This document shows, one piece after another, positions 9,421-18,621 of a stretch of DNA of 64,000 nt. How positions within the stretch are numbered: position 1 is the first letter of the stretch; every line of letters starts with the position of its first letter. The notes under the pieces are model-generated. The model saw only the letters and a list, made by a program, of their open reading frames with translations, did no database searches and was not told where the DNA came from. This DNA is from Sulfurospirillum sp. (GTDB lineage: Bacteria; Campylobacterota; Campylobacteria; Campylobacterales; Arcobacteraceae): NCBI GenBank assembly GCA_030491005.1, contig JAKZMJ010000030.1, forward strand, positions 124,001 through 188,000, read 5' to 3'. The position numbers and the translations under genes were made by a program.

Positions 9421-10470
9421 ATGGATTTAAAAAATATAAATATGGAGCTAATATTTAATAAACTGACTGAAAAAGGTATCTGTAAATTTGTTAGTCTTTT
9501 TGATATAGATGGTGAAATTGCATGCAGTAAGGAAGCATTAAAAAAACTTGTTAGAGAATCTATGGGGGAAGATACACTTTTTGAGTCAATTCCTATTGAA
9601 AAATTCATACAGTATTATCAAAATACTGAAAAAGCTGGACAAAAACACTTTTATTTTTATAATTTAGAAATAAATGACACTATACTTGAAAATATTGAGC
9701 ATTTTAAGAGCTTGCATACAAACGAAGACGACAGAAAGTTTGATACAGCTCAAGACGATGAATGGTTTTATAGAGAAGAGAATGATGAAATAACATGTAA
9801 ACTAATTAGTATAAAAGAAGTATATCAATATGACAATACATTAAATAAAGCTGTTAAAGATGGTGTTTTTTATAAAGCATATCATGTGAAAACTATACAA
9901 AATATTTTGTTTTTTAGATTTTATTTAAAAGAAAATAAAGTTGTCATAGGTATTGATAAATATAGTGATTTAGATACACCAACTGATATTAAGAAAAAAA
10001 TTATTAAAAGTTTCGAATTTATTTGTGGAAAAGATAGTCATATAGAGCTAGAAAACTTATTAGACAATGATACTGTAGAAAATTTATTAACTGTATCAAA
10101 TGCAATAAGTACAAATATTAAAAATGAAATTAATCAACATAAAAAATCAGCAATGTTTGCTAAGCATGCAGATTTAAGTAAAATACTTGATGATTTAGAT
10201 AATGGAGTATATCAACTAGAACAAGTAAAAGCTAAAAATCCAGACTTTGATATTAAAACACACCCAACTTACATAGCAGAACAGTCAAAAATGTATGATG
10301 ATGATTTACAAGTAGATATTGAAAATACTCAAATTTATTGGTTTACTCATCAATATAAAAAATCTGACTATTTTAGAATTAAAATTAACACAGGAGATAG
10401 TTGTATTACTACTTATTCACCTAGTATCTCTAAAGAGGAGTTTGACGATGTTATATCACAAGTTATTTGA
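9421..10470 (+). CDS. unrecognised protein, first gene of a two-gene module
   Basis: 349 residues, family not recognised. No signal peptide, membrane helix or zinc motif is visible. Residues 1-110 look mixed alpha/beta (FVSLFDIDGE, then HFYFYNLEI). The middle has strand-like stretches (YHVKTIQNILFFRFYLKENK, then VVIGIDKYSD). Residues 215-290 are helical (TNIKNEINQHKKSAMFAKHADLSKILDDL in pieces), and a short strand-rich C-terminus follows. GGAG six bases upstream supports the ATG. The 3' end overlaps the cyclase-like gene by 23 nt, so the two are probably translated together. Position inside the type I restriction locus suggests a defence role; this is inference. Confidence 0.7.
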   Translation: MDLKNINMELIFNKLTEKGICKFVSLFDIDGEIACSKEALKKLVRESMGEDTLFESIPIEKFIQYYQNTEKAGQKHFYFYNLEINDTILENIEHFKSLHTNEDDRKFDTAQDDEWFYREENDEITCKLISIKEVYQYDNTLNKAVKDGVFYKAYHVKTIQNILFFRFYLKENKVVIGIDKYSDLDTPTDIKKKIIKSFEFICGKDSHIELENLLDNDTVENLLTVSNAISTNIKNEINQHKKSAMFAKHADLSKILDDLDNGVYQLEQVKAKNPDFDIKTHPTYIAEQSKMYDDDLQVDIENTQIYWFTHQYKKSDYFRIKINTGDSCITTYSPSISKEEFDDVISQVI

Positions 10471-11368
10471 TTTAAAAGATATTGGTTTAAATTCGCCTAG
10501 TATAGCTTTATTGTTAGAAAAATTTAACTCGCTAGGTAATAGATCGTTAATTACTTATAATGATATTCAAAAAAGTATAAAACAAAAATTACTGATAGAT
10601 AGGGTTGTTGATTTTCTTCTTGAAAACAAGCTAATTGAATTAAATACTGAAGATGAAGAAGGTATTTATAAAATTCTTGTAGCTCTTCCTCAAACTAGTT
10701 TAGAAAAAGAATCTAAAGAATATATGGATAGTAAATTATTTTTTGCACAAAAAGAGCTACTGATAAAAAAAATAGAATCTTATAAGCGAAATCATAAAGA
10801 AGCTTATATATTATTTTTAGATTTAGCCAATTCAACTGAAAAATATGATGGTGATTTGATAAAAAAAAACCATATTATTAACAAAAGTTTTCCAAAAATT
10901 ATAAGTAAATGTATAGAATCATATTTTAATAGAACAAAAGGCTATTTAATAAGTCAAAAAGGAGATGAAGCACATTTGCTTTTTTTTAATAAAATTGATT
11001 TAGATAATTTTATTAAAAAATTTATTATTCTCTATAATGAAGAAATATTTGAAGAAATTGAAAAATTTAATTTAACAAGAGATATTGAAAATGACTTTTT
11101 AAATAAGATGTATTTAAAAATATTTATTGCTCGTTCTGAAGTAGATACACCAATTTATTCAGTTAATACTATGCCAAATTTTAATGATATGGATGCATTT
11201 ACTTTAATTAATAGAGTTGAAAAGAATTTTAAAGAATCTTTAGAAAAACTAGGTCAAGAAGAAATAGAAATGTATTTTATAGTATCTATCGATAAGTTTG
11301 ATGATAGTGAATTTATTGCTATAACCAATCAGGATAACCCTATTAATATCTTTTATAAGATATATTAG
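10448..11368 (+). CDS. winged-helix protein with divergent class III nucleotide-cyclase-like domain
   Basis: 306 residues. Residues 1-75 resemble a winged helix. Residues 118-260 align by eye with class III cyclases. FLDLANST (D125) matches the F-x-D-hydrophobic-x-x-S-T metal motif. QKGDEAHLLFF (D173) matches the second metal Asp. DAFTLINRVEK (249-259) matches the usual DAVNLAARLEK, keeping R256 but with Thr in place of Asn. The Lys and Asp that select adenine are not at their usual positions, so the nucleotide used is open. The start at 10448 keeps the full winged helix; an in-frame ATG at 10319 would overlap the upstream gene by 152 nt. Confidence 0.6.
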   Translation: MLYHKLFDLKDIGLNSPSIALLLEKFNSLGNRSLITYNDIQKSIKQKLLIDRVVDFLLENKLIELNTEDEEGIYKILVALPQTSLEKESKEYMDSKLFFAQKELLIKKIESYKRNHKEAYILFLDLANSTEKYDGDLIKKNHIINKSFPKIISKCIESYFNRTKGYLISQKGDEAHLLFFNKIDLDNFIKKFIILYNEEIFEEIEKFNLTRDIENDFLNKMYLKIFIARSEVDTPIYSVNTMPNFNDMDAFTLINRVEKNFKESLEKLGQEEIEMYFIVSIDKFDDSEFIAITNQDNPINIFYKIY

Positions 11369-11376
11369 GAATATGG

Positions 11377-12354
11377 ATGAGTAATATCCTAATTTATAAA
11401 AATGATAACGGCAATATAAAAGTTGATGTAAGATTTGAAGATGAATCTTTATGGCTATCTCAAACTCAAATATGTGAAGTATTTGGTAAAGCAAAATCAA
11501 CTATCAGTGAGCATATAAAAGCTATTTATGATGAAGAAGAACTAGATAAAGAAGTAGTTGTTCGGAATTACCGAACAACTGCTTCTGATGGCAAAAATTA
11601 TGATGTAGCTTATTATAACCTTGATATGATAATAGCTATAGGTTTTAGAGTGCGTTCTAGTACAGGTACAAAGTTTAGGATATGGGCAAAAGATAGGATT
11701 AAAGAGTATATAACTAAAGGCTTCGTTCTAAATGATGAACGATTTAAATCAGGTTCTTCTATGAACTATTTTGATGAACTTCAACAACGATTAAGAGATA
11801 TACGAATATCTGAAAAGTTCTTTTATCAAAAAATAAAAGACATATATAGCACAAGCAAAGACTACGATGCTAAAGATGAAAAAACAGTGGTATTTTTTAA
11901 ACTGGTACAAAATAAACTATTATGGGCTATCTCATCCAAAACAGCAGCTGAACTTGTACATAGTCGTGTAGATATAAGTAAACCTCTTTTAGGAATGACT
12001 TCTTTTGATAAAGATGGTAAAAATATCACTAAACGAGATGTAAGTATCGCTAAAAATTATCTTAATGTTGATGAGATAAAACTCTTAGGTCTTTTAGTAG
12101 AACAATACCTTGCATTTGCAGAAACGATGGCGATGCAACAAACACCAATGTATATGAAAGATTGGGCTGTACGATTAGATATGGTAATCTCTATGAATGG
12201 TAGAGAGCTGTTAAATCATGCAGGAAAAGTTAGCCATGATAAAGCAAAAGAAAAAAGTGAACAAGAGTATTTAAAATATAAAGAAAATAAAAAACAACTA
12301 CAAAGATTAGAAAGTTTAAAAGATCTTGAAGAAGATATAAAGAGGTTAAAATGA
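11377..12354 (+). CDS. rhuM: RhuM-family protein
   Basis: 325 residues of the RhuM family, first noted as a virulence-associated gene and common in type I restriction loci and islands. The N-terminal DNA-binding-like region contains LWLSQTQICEVFGKAKSTIS (about 26-45), which resembles a helix-turn-helix. It is followed by YYNLDMIIAIGFRVRSSTGT and FRIWAKDRIKEYITKGF. The C-terminus is a charged helix. It starts 8 nt after the cyclase-like gene and overlaps hsdR by 4 nt (ATGA), so it is part of the same transcription unit. Its role in the system is unknown. Confidence 0.88.
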   Translation: MSNILIYKNDNGNIKVDVRFEDESLWLSQTQICEVFGKAKSTISEHIKAIYDEEELDKEVVVRNYRTTASDGKNYDVAYYNLDMIIAIGFRVRSSTGTKFRIWAKDRIKEYITKGFVLNDERFKSGSSMNYFDELQQRLRDIRISEKFFYQKIKDIYSTSKDYDAKDEKTVVFFKLVQNKLLWAISSKTAAELVHSRVDISKPLLGMTSFDKDGKNITKRDVSIAKNYLNVDEIKLLGLLVEQYLAFAETMAMQQTPMYMKDWAVRLDMVISMNGRELLNHAGKVSHDKAKEKSEQEYLKYKENKKQLQRLESLKDLEEDIKRLK

Positions 12355-12826
12355 GAAGTCAAACAAATGAATTAGCATTAGAGCAAAGTATTGAAAAAGC
12401 ACTTACAGGTACAACTGCTGAAGAGCTAAAAGGTGTGGTAAGTGAACCAACACCTACATATGGAGTTAAAAATGACTTTTATGTAGGTTTTAATAGTAAT
12501 TTTAACAAAGAGTATGCCATAGATGAAAAACGATTTTGGAACTTCTTAGAATCAACTCAAGTTGATGAACTAGATAAATTAAAAAGAGATCCACAATATA
12601 AGCTAAAAATTATCCAAAGACTAGATAGGATGATAAAAAAGTATGGAATTTTAAAACTGCTTCGTAAAGGTCTTGATGTAGATGATGCTCATTTTACTTT
12701 AATGTTTGTAGCTCCACTTGCTTCAAGTTCACAAGCTATTAAAAAAAGATTTGATAGCAATGAGTTTAGCGTCACAAGACAGATTATTACACAAAAAAAT
12801 CAAAAACCAGATATGGTTATATTTAT
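12351..12826 (+). pseudogene. hsdR: hsdR, 5' fragment before the IS5-family insertion
   Basis: The N-terminal part of a type I restriction endonuclease subunit, from the ATG that overlaps the rhuM stop. It includes the nuclease-domain residues up to QITQKNQKPDMVIF-type sequence, in the region where HsdR normally continues as a second strand and MELK. The homology ends at 12826. Beyond this the frame reads about 10 residues into the insertion and stops at 12860. Removing the element and one TTAT copy rejoins this frame exactly to the downstream fragment as VIFINGLPIITMEL. Confidence 0.9.
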
Positions 12827-14209
12827 GGGCACCTCTAAAAATAGACAAAAAATCACATAATTTTCAAATACTTAGAAAATCATAAAATAAGTCTTTTATT
12901 TAATCCAAATAAATTTACAAATAACTCTCTATAAAGCTATTATTTAAAGCATTTGATACCACTATTTAGCTATAATTACAACATAAATTATTATAAAAAG
13001 TGAGTATATTATGGCAGGATTATTTGATTATGAGTTTCAGCTAGAAAAGATTAAAAAGCATCAACCACCTTTACAAAAGTTAAATGAAATTATTGATTGG
13101 GAATTATTTAGACAACCTATTGAAGAATCATTAATGAAAGAAGATAAAAAAAGTAATGCTGGTAGGAAACCATATGATAAACTCTTAATGTTCAAAATAA
13201 TTATACTTCAAAGATACTACAATTTATCGGATGAACAAACAGAGTTTCAAATCAAAGATAGATTATCTTTTATGAATTTTCTAGGTCTCCAAATAGGTGA
13301 TAATGTACCTGATAGAAATACAATTTGGCTATTTAAAGAAGAACTAAAAGAGAAAGATTTATCAAAAAAACTATTTGATATTTTTACTGCTAAACTTTTA
13401 TCTAATGGTGTTATTGCTAAAGAGGGAACACTTGTAGACGCTAGCTTCATCAAAGTACCTAAACAAAGAAATAAAAGGCAAGATAATGCTGATATTAAAA
13501 AAGGTGCTATTCCTTTAGAGTTTGGAAAGAATAAAAATAAATTAGCTCAAAAAGATATAGATGCCAGATGGGTTACCAAGTATAAAACTAGAGAATTTGG
13601 ATATAAAAATCATATATCAGTTGATCAAAAAACTAAAGTAATATCTACTTATACTGTAACACCCTCATCAACTCATGATTCACAAGTAATTAAAGAACTT
13701 ATCAATGAAGATGATACTACATTGTATGCTGATTCAGCATACAAATCAAAAGAGATAGAAGACTATCTTCAAAAAAATAATGTAAACTCAAAAGTTATCA
13801 ATCGAGCATATAGAAATAAACCACTTACTAATGCTCAACACAAACTCAATCATAAATATTCAAAAACTAGAGTAAGAGTAGAACATATATTTGGAACATT
13901 CACAACCTCTATGAATAAAGCTCTATCTTTAAAAGCTATTGGCATTGATAGGATTAAATCCTTAACAGGACTTCTAAATCTTACTTATAACTTTATACGA
14001 TATGAACAATTAGTAAGGTTAAAAAATATACCAATTATGAAAAGTTGATAATATATCAACAAAATAGTGAATATTATCACTATTTCAAGAGTAAATTATA
14101 GATAATTTATAGTTGAAATTGTCATATTTTCTCAAATAAAATTTATATTCTGATATTTTTTAATAAATATTTGGAAAGTGGTTTTTAAATGCTATTTTTA
14201 GAGGTTCCC
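12827..14209 (+). mobile_element. IS5-family insertion sequence, complete, inside hsdR
   Basis: 1383 bp. The terminal inverted repeats are GGGCACCTCTAAAAATAG on the left and, read inward, GGGAACCTCTAAAAATAG on the right, matching at 17 of 18 positions. It is flanked by direct TTAT copies at 12823-12826 and 14210-14213, a 4-bp target duplication. It carries one intact transposase. The noncoding ends (12827-13010 and 14049-14209) hold no further gene. Near-perfect ends and a clean duplication suggest a recent insertion. Confidence 0.95.
13011..14048 (+). CDS. IS5-family DDE transposase
   Basis: 345 residues, apparently intact. The N-terminal IS5 domain includes GRKPYDKLLMFKIIILQRYY and a DRLSFMNFLGL segment. 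The catalytic triad is visible as LVDASF (Asp near 143), LYADSAY (Asp near 240) and RVRVEHIFG (Glu near 291). It cuts and rejoins the element ends at 12827 and 14209. An AGTGAG-type sequence precedes the ATG. It is transcribed in the same direction as the split hsdR and may share its transcript. Confidence 0.95.
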   Translation: MAGLFDYEFQLEKIKKHQPPLQKLNEIIDWELFRQPIEESLMKEDKKSNAGRKPYDKLLMFKIIILQRYYNLSDEQTEFQIKDRLSFMNFLGLQIGDNVPDRNTIWLFKEELKEKDLSKKLFDIFTAKLLSNGVIAKEGTLVDASFIKVPKQRNKRQDNADIKKGAIPLEFGKNKNKLAQKDIDARWVTKYKTREFGYKNHISVDQKTKVISTYTVTPSSTHDSQVIKELINEDDTTLYADSAYKSKEIEDYLQKNNVNSKVINRAYRNKPLTNAQHKLNHKYSKTRVRVEHIFGTFTTSMNKALSLKAIGIDRIKSLTGLLNLTYNFIRYEQLVRLKNIPIMKS

Positions 14210-15888
14210 TTATAAATGGTTTACCAATAATTACAATGGAATTAAAAAAATTATCACAAAAAAATGGTAATGGTCAAAGTGCAAAAGTTGAGGGAATAAA
14301 ACAATATCAAAATAGAGATATTAAGGATAACCTTTATAACTTTGCAAGATGTATAGTACATTTTACAATTGATGAAGATGAAGCATATATGACTACTAAA
14401 CTAGATGGTAAGAAGACTTTCTTTTTACCATTTAATAAAGGTAACAAACATGGTAAAGGAAATCCAGTAAATCCTGATGGACATAAAACAGCCTATATAT
14501 GGGAAGAGGTATTTACTAAAGAATCTCTTGCAGGACTAATTCAACACTTTGTACGACTAGATGGAAAAGATGGCGATACCTTATCTAAAAGAACACTGTA
14601 TTTTCCAAGATACCATCAGTTAGCTGTAGTTAGAAAGATAATAGAAAATGCAAGTGAAAAAGGTGTAGGACAAACATATCTTATACAACATAGTGCAGGA
14701 AGTGGTAAGTCAAATTCTCTTACATGGGCAGCTTATCAGCTTATAGAAACTTATCCTAAAAGTATAGATACAGTTGGAAATAGAGGATTAGATAATCCAT
14801 TGTTTGATTCAGTAATTGTAGTAACAGATAGAAGACTTTTAGATAAACAGCTAAGAGACAATATAAAAGAGTTTAGCGAAGTTAAAAATATAGTTGCTCC
14901 AGCATATTCAGCAAAAGAACTTAAGGCAAGTTTAGAAAGTGGTAAAAAGATAATCATCACTACAATACAAAAGTTTCCATTTATAGTTGATGGTATATCA
15001 GACTTGAGTGATAAAAGATTTGCAATTATTATAGATGAAGCTCATAGTTCGCAAAGTGGTTCTGCTCATGATAATATGAATATTGCAATGGGAAAAGAAA
15101 AGAATAATACAATTGAAGCTGAAGAAGCCATATTAGAACTAATGAAACAAAGAAAACTAAAAAATAATGCTTCTTATCTTGCTTTTACTGCTACACCAAA
15201 ACCAAATACAATAGAAAAATTTGGAATAAAACAAGATGATGGAACTTTTGAGCCATTTCATCTTTATAGTATGAAACAAGCAATAGAGGAAGGTTTTATT
15301 TTAAATGTATTATCAAACTATACAACACTTAAAAGTTATTATGAGATAGTAAAATCTATAGAAGATAACCCTAAGTTTAATACTGCCAAAGCACAAAAAC
15401 AGCTCCGAGCATTTGTTGAGAGAAATGAAAAAACAATAGCTGTTAAAACAGATATTATCTTAGACCACTTTGTAAATAAAATAGTAAATACCAAAAAGCT
15501 AAAAGGAAAAGCCAAAGCAATGGTAGTTACTCAAGATATACAAACTGCTGTTTTATACCATTTTGCTATAACTAATAAACTAAAAGAGTTAGGAAATCCA
15601 TTTAAAACTATTATTGCATTTTCAGGTAAGAAAGAAGTAAAAGGGATTGAATATACAGAAGATGGGTTAAATGGCTTTGCTAGTAAAGATATAAGTGAAA
15701 AGTTTGATAGCTATGAGTATAGAATACTAGTAGTAGCCAATAAGTTTTTAACAGGATTTGACCAACCAAAACTTACTGCTATGTATGTTGATAAAAAACT
15801 ACAAGATGTGATGGCTGTTCAAGCACTATCAAGACTAAATAGGTCTGCTGATAAACTAGGTAAAAAACAGAAGATTTATTTGTACTAG
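14210..15888 (+). pseudogene. hsdR: hsdR, central fragment with the helicase motor
   Basis: Begins at the second TTAT copy; the homologous frame reads INGLPIITMELKK across the junction. It continues through the translocase: Walker A HSAGSGKSNS (near nt 14690), DEAH in IIDEAHSS (near nt 15040), YLAFTATPKPNT, and motif VI region VQALSRLNRS. The frame stops at 15886-15888 after an A6 run at 15862-15867. One more A would continue as LGKKTEDLFVLDFFNKVEDIK. A short product from ATG 14236 is possible but would lack the nuclease domain. Confidence 0.9.
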
Positions 15889-16757
15889 ATTTTTTTAATA
15901 AGGTTGAAGACATAAAATCATCATTTGATCCATTTTATACTGCTACTAGTTTAAGTGGAGCTACTGATGTAAATGTACTTCATGAATTAAAAGATTCATT
16001 GGATGATGTAGGTGTGTATGAATGGGAAGAGGTAGAAATTTTTATTGAAAAATATTTTAATAGAGTTGATGCAAGTGAACTTAGCCCTATTATAGATGTT
16101 GCAGCCCAAAGATTTAACATTGCTTTGGAAATAGAAGATGAAGAAAAGGTTGATTATAAAATCAAAGCAAAACAATTTGTAAAAATATATGGACAAATGG
16201 CTTCTATTATGCCGTATGAGATAGTAAACTGGGAAAAGCTATTTTGGTTTTTAAAGTTCTTAATACCAAAGCTAATTATAAAAGATAAAGACAAAGACAT
16301 ACTAGATGAGCTTTTAAATTCAGTTGATTTATCTACTTATGGACTTGAACGAGTAAAATTAAATATTTCAATTGGATTAGATGATAGTGAAACAGAGATT
16401 GATCCACTAAATCCAAATCCTAGAGGTACACATGGTGGAGAAGAAGAAACAGACCCTTTAGATGTCATCATAAATAGCTTCAATGAACGATGGTTTCAAG
16501 GGTGGGATGCAACACCAGAAGAACAAAGAGTTAGATTTATAAATATGGCTCAAAAGATGAAAGAACATCCAGATTTTAAAAGTAAATATGTAGATAATCC
16601 TGATACACATACAAGAGATTTAGCTTATGTAAAAATCTTTGATGATGTTATGAATAAACAAAGACGAAGTGAACTAGAACTTTATAAAAGAGTATCTCAA
16701 GATGATATTTTTAAGAGTGCTTTTCAAGATACTGTTAAGAGGTTGTTGAGTGTTTGA
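15867..16757 (+). pseudogene. hsdR: hsdR, 3' fragment after the frameshift
   Basis: The continuation of HsdR in the next frame, starting at the A6 run with TEDLFVLDFFNKVEDIK and ending in LELYKRVSQDDIFKSAFQDT. It is the helical C-terminal region that docks HsdR to the HsdM/HsdS core. An ATG at 15999 could start a 252-residue protein but has no convincing ribosome site. With the 5' and central fragments, the intact gene would have encoded about 1005 residues, a normal HsdR size. Confidence 0.87.
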
Positions 16758-16781
16758 TTTAATATTATTAGGAATATTGTA

Positions 16782-16973
16782 ATGTCATTATTATTTGTTA
16801 GATATGATTTTGAAAAAATTAATTTTAAAGAAATTAAACAAATGTTTAAAAAAGAAGGTGAAGAAATAGATGATAGTGATGACTTTCATATATCAGATAA
16901 CGGAATATTTGCAATTGCAGATAGTACAATAACTTCATCAGGGGGCACTAAAACTTTATTAAGCCATATTTAG
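16782..16973 (+). CDS. small protein, probably a truncated N-terminal fragment
   Basis: 63 residues from an ATG with TAGGAATA upstream. The sequence starts MSLLFVRYDFEKINFKEI and ends NGIFAIADSTITSSGGTKTL followed by LSHI. The last part has the look of an enzyme N-terminal motif cut short; the family is not recognised. The stop lies within a 9-bp inverted repeat, right before the toxin-antitoxin genes. This suggests that insertion of that module removed the rest of the gene. It could also be a genuine small protein. Confidence 0.45.
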   Translation: MSLLFVRYDFEKINFKEIKQMFKKEGEEIDDSDDFHISDNGIFAIADSTITSSGGTKTLLSHI

Positions 16974-16989
16974 GCGATATTCGCCTAAA
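16969..16989. repeat. hairpin at the end of the small fragment
   Basis: Arms TTTAGGCGA (16969-16977) and TCGCCTAAA (16981-16989) form a perfect 9-bp stem with a TAT loop. Only weak T content follows, so it is an imperfect terminator on either strand. It marks the junction between the restriction locus and the toxin-antitoxin genes. Confidence 0.6.
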
Positions 16990-17154
16990 ATTTATTAAAG
17001 ATTAAAAGGTATTCCTATGACACAACAACAAATTAGTAAATTATTAGATGTGCCAGATAGAACACTAAGAGATTGGAAAAAGAGCAGAAAAAGGCTATAT
17101 AGCTTATTGGAATCACTAGACTACAATGAATCAAAAGATAGAATTAATGTAGTA

Positions 17155-18318
17155 AGTACTACCATATAATTAAACATAACTTATATGCTCTTCAAACAAA
17201 GTAATTCAGTATCTAATAACTGCTCTTTTAAAGTATTAAAATTAATAAAATATTCATCTTTGCCAGTTCCATAATTAGCAAATATCTTTTTTACATATTC
17301 TAGTAAGTTATCATAACTCAAATAAGCAGTATATTCAATCCAATAATACTTCATAAACTTCCAAAGTATCTCTATAATATTTAATTGTGGTGAGTATGGT
17401 GGTAAATACAATAGTGTTAATCCACGATTAGACCATTTGGATAAATTAGCTTTAAACTTCTTACTTTTATGATAACTAGCATTATCAAGAATAACTACTG
17501 TTGGCTTTGTAAGTATTAAAGTAAAATCATCAAATACTTCTATAACTTTATTACTATTAACTCTTCCATCTGCTATATATGATTTTAAAGTACCATTTCT
17601 ACTAAGAAAACCTAAAACATTTATTCTTTTTATGGATAGTGTTTTAACTTGTGCTGTGTTATTTACTTCTGACCATAAATAAGGACAATTAGAAGTTGGT
17701 GAGAAACCACTTTCATCAAATCTAAATATATCTATCTTTCCTTTAGACTCTAGCTTCTCATATTGTATAATCTTTTGAACTTTTTGATTATATAACTTTT
17801 GATCAGGTTTTTTAGGAGGAACTTTTTTTACTCTAGTCCAACTTAATTTGCAGATTTTTTAAAAATTTTCTCATTGTTTCATTTGATACTTTTATATTAT
17901 ATTTATCTCTAATTTTAGCATTAACTATGGGTACTGATGGACAGTTTATAGCTATTGCTTTTACATCATCAATATTTAAATCTCTAAGTGGAGATTTTCT
18001 ACCACGACCAGACTTTTCATATAAACTTTGTATACCATCTTTTTTAAAGTTTCTAAACCATTTCCATATAGCTTGATGCTTTAAATCTAATAATTCAACT
18101 ATCTCATTTACTGTTTTACCTTTATAGCTTAACAGTATTGTTTCTGCTCTTTTTCTTGCTCTAAATTTATCATTATATTTAATGATATTTTCTAGTTCTA
18201 TTATTGTTTTTGGTGTTAAGTTTATTATATTTTTCATGCTGTATTATAGCATAATTATCTTTAATTACTTGTTAGTTTAGTGTATTTATTGAGTTATTTT
18301 TAAATTGTTGGTAGTACT
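17155..18318 (-). mobile_element. IS630-family insertion sequence
   Basis: 1164 bp. Both ends read inward as AGTACTACCA, then diverge partly (TATAATTAAACATAACT against ACAATTTAAAAATAACT). TA flanks both sides (17153-17154 and 18319-18320), the expected IS630 target duplication. Excision with one TA restores the host frame. The transposase on the minus strand is frameshifted. Confidence 0.9.
17181..18237 (-). pseudogene. IS630-family transposase, frameshifted
   Basis: The first part (18237 down to 17833) is the helix-turn-helix region with KHQAIWKWFRNFKKDGIQSL and GRGRKSPLRD, and it stops after NLQIKLD. The rest lies in another frame: SWTRVKKVPPKKPDQK, RFDESGFSP, VVILDNASYHKS and LYLPPYSPQLNIIEILWKFM, so all three DDE residues are present. 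The two frames meet at a run of six A on the minus strand (17855-17860). With five A the frame reads KFLKICKLSWTRVKKV without a break. The enzyme could still be made by slippage at that run. Confidence 0.87.
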
Positions 18319-18621
18319 TAGATACTGATGATATAGTTGTATTTGATCCTTCAATGTATTCTCATAATCTTTTTTGGCAAACAAATGAACAAAGTGAACA
18401 AAATGTTTATGCTATCATCTCAAACTATCTATCAAGTATGAATACGCAAGATATACAAAAATTATGTGAGCAGTTTGGTAAAAGTATGGTTAAAAGTGTT
18501 TTGGTAAATAAGTATAAAAAGATGTACTCTAAGGGGTATATATCTTACAATGGTATAGATATACCTTTAAGTGGCACTTACAATCATAATAAAATGTATA
18601 AACAATTAAATGGTGTAATAA

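Noticed and set aside
9380-9430. A 16-codon frame coupled to the hsdS stop (MIITSRETKIMEKLWI)
   Set aside because: Short, and it ends inside the start of the next gene. The GGAG it contains serves the 349-residue gene at 9421.
10319-10447. Upstream ATG for the cyclase-like gene
   Set aside because: It would overlap the first gene by 152 nt and add a segment with no similarity to the fold; ATG 10448 suits the 23-nt overlap.
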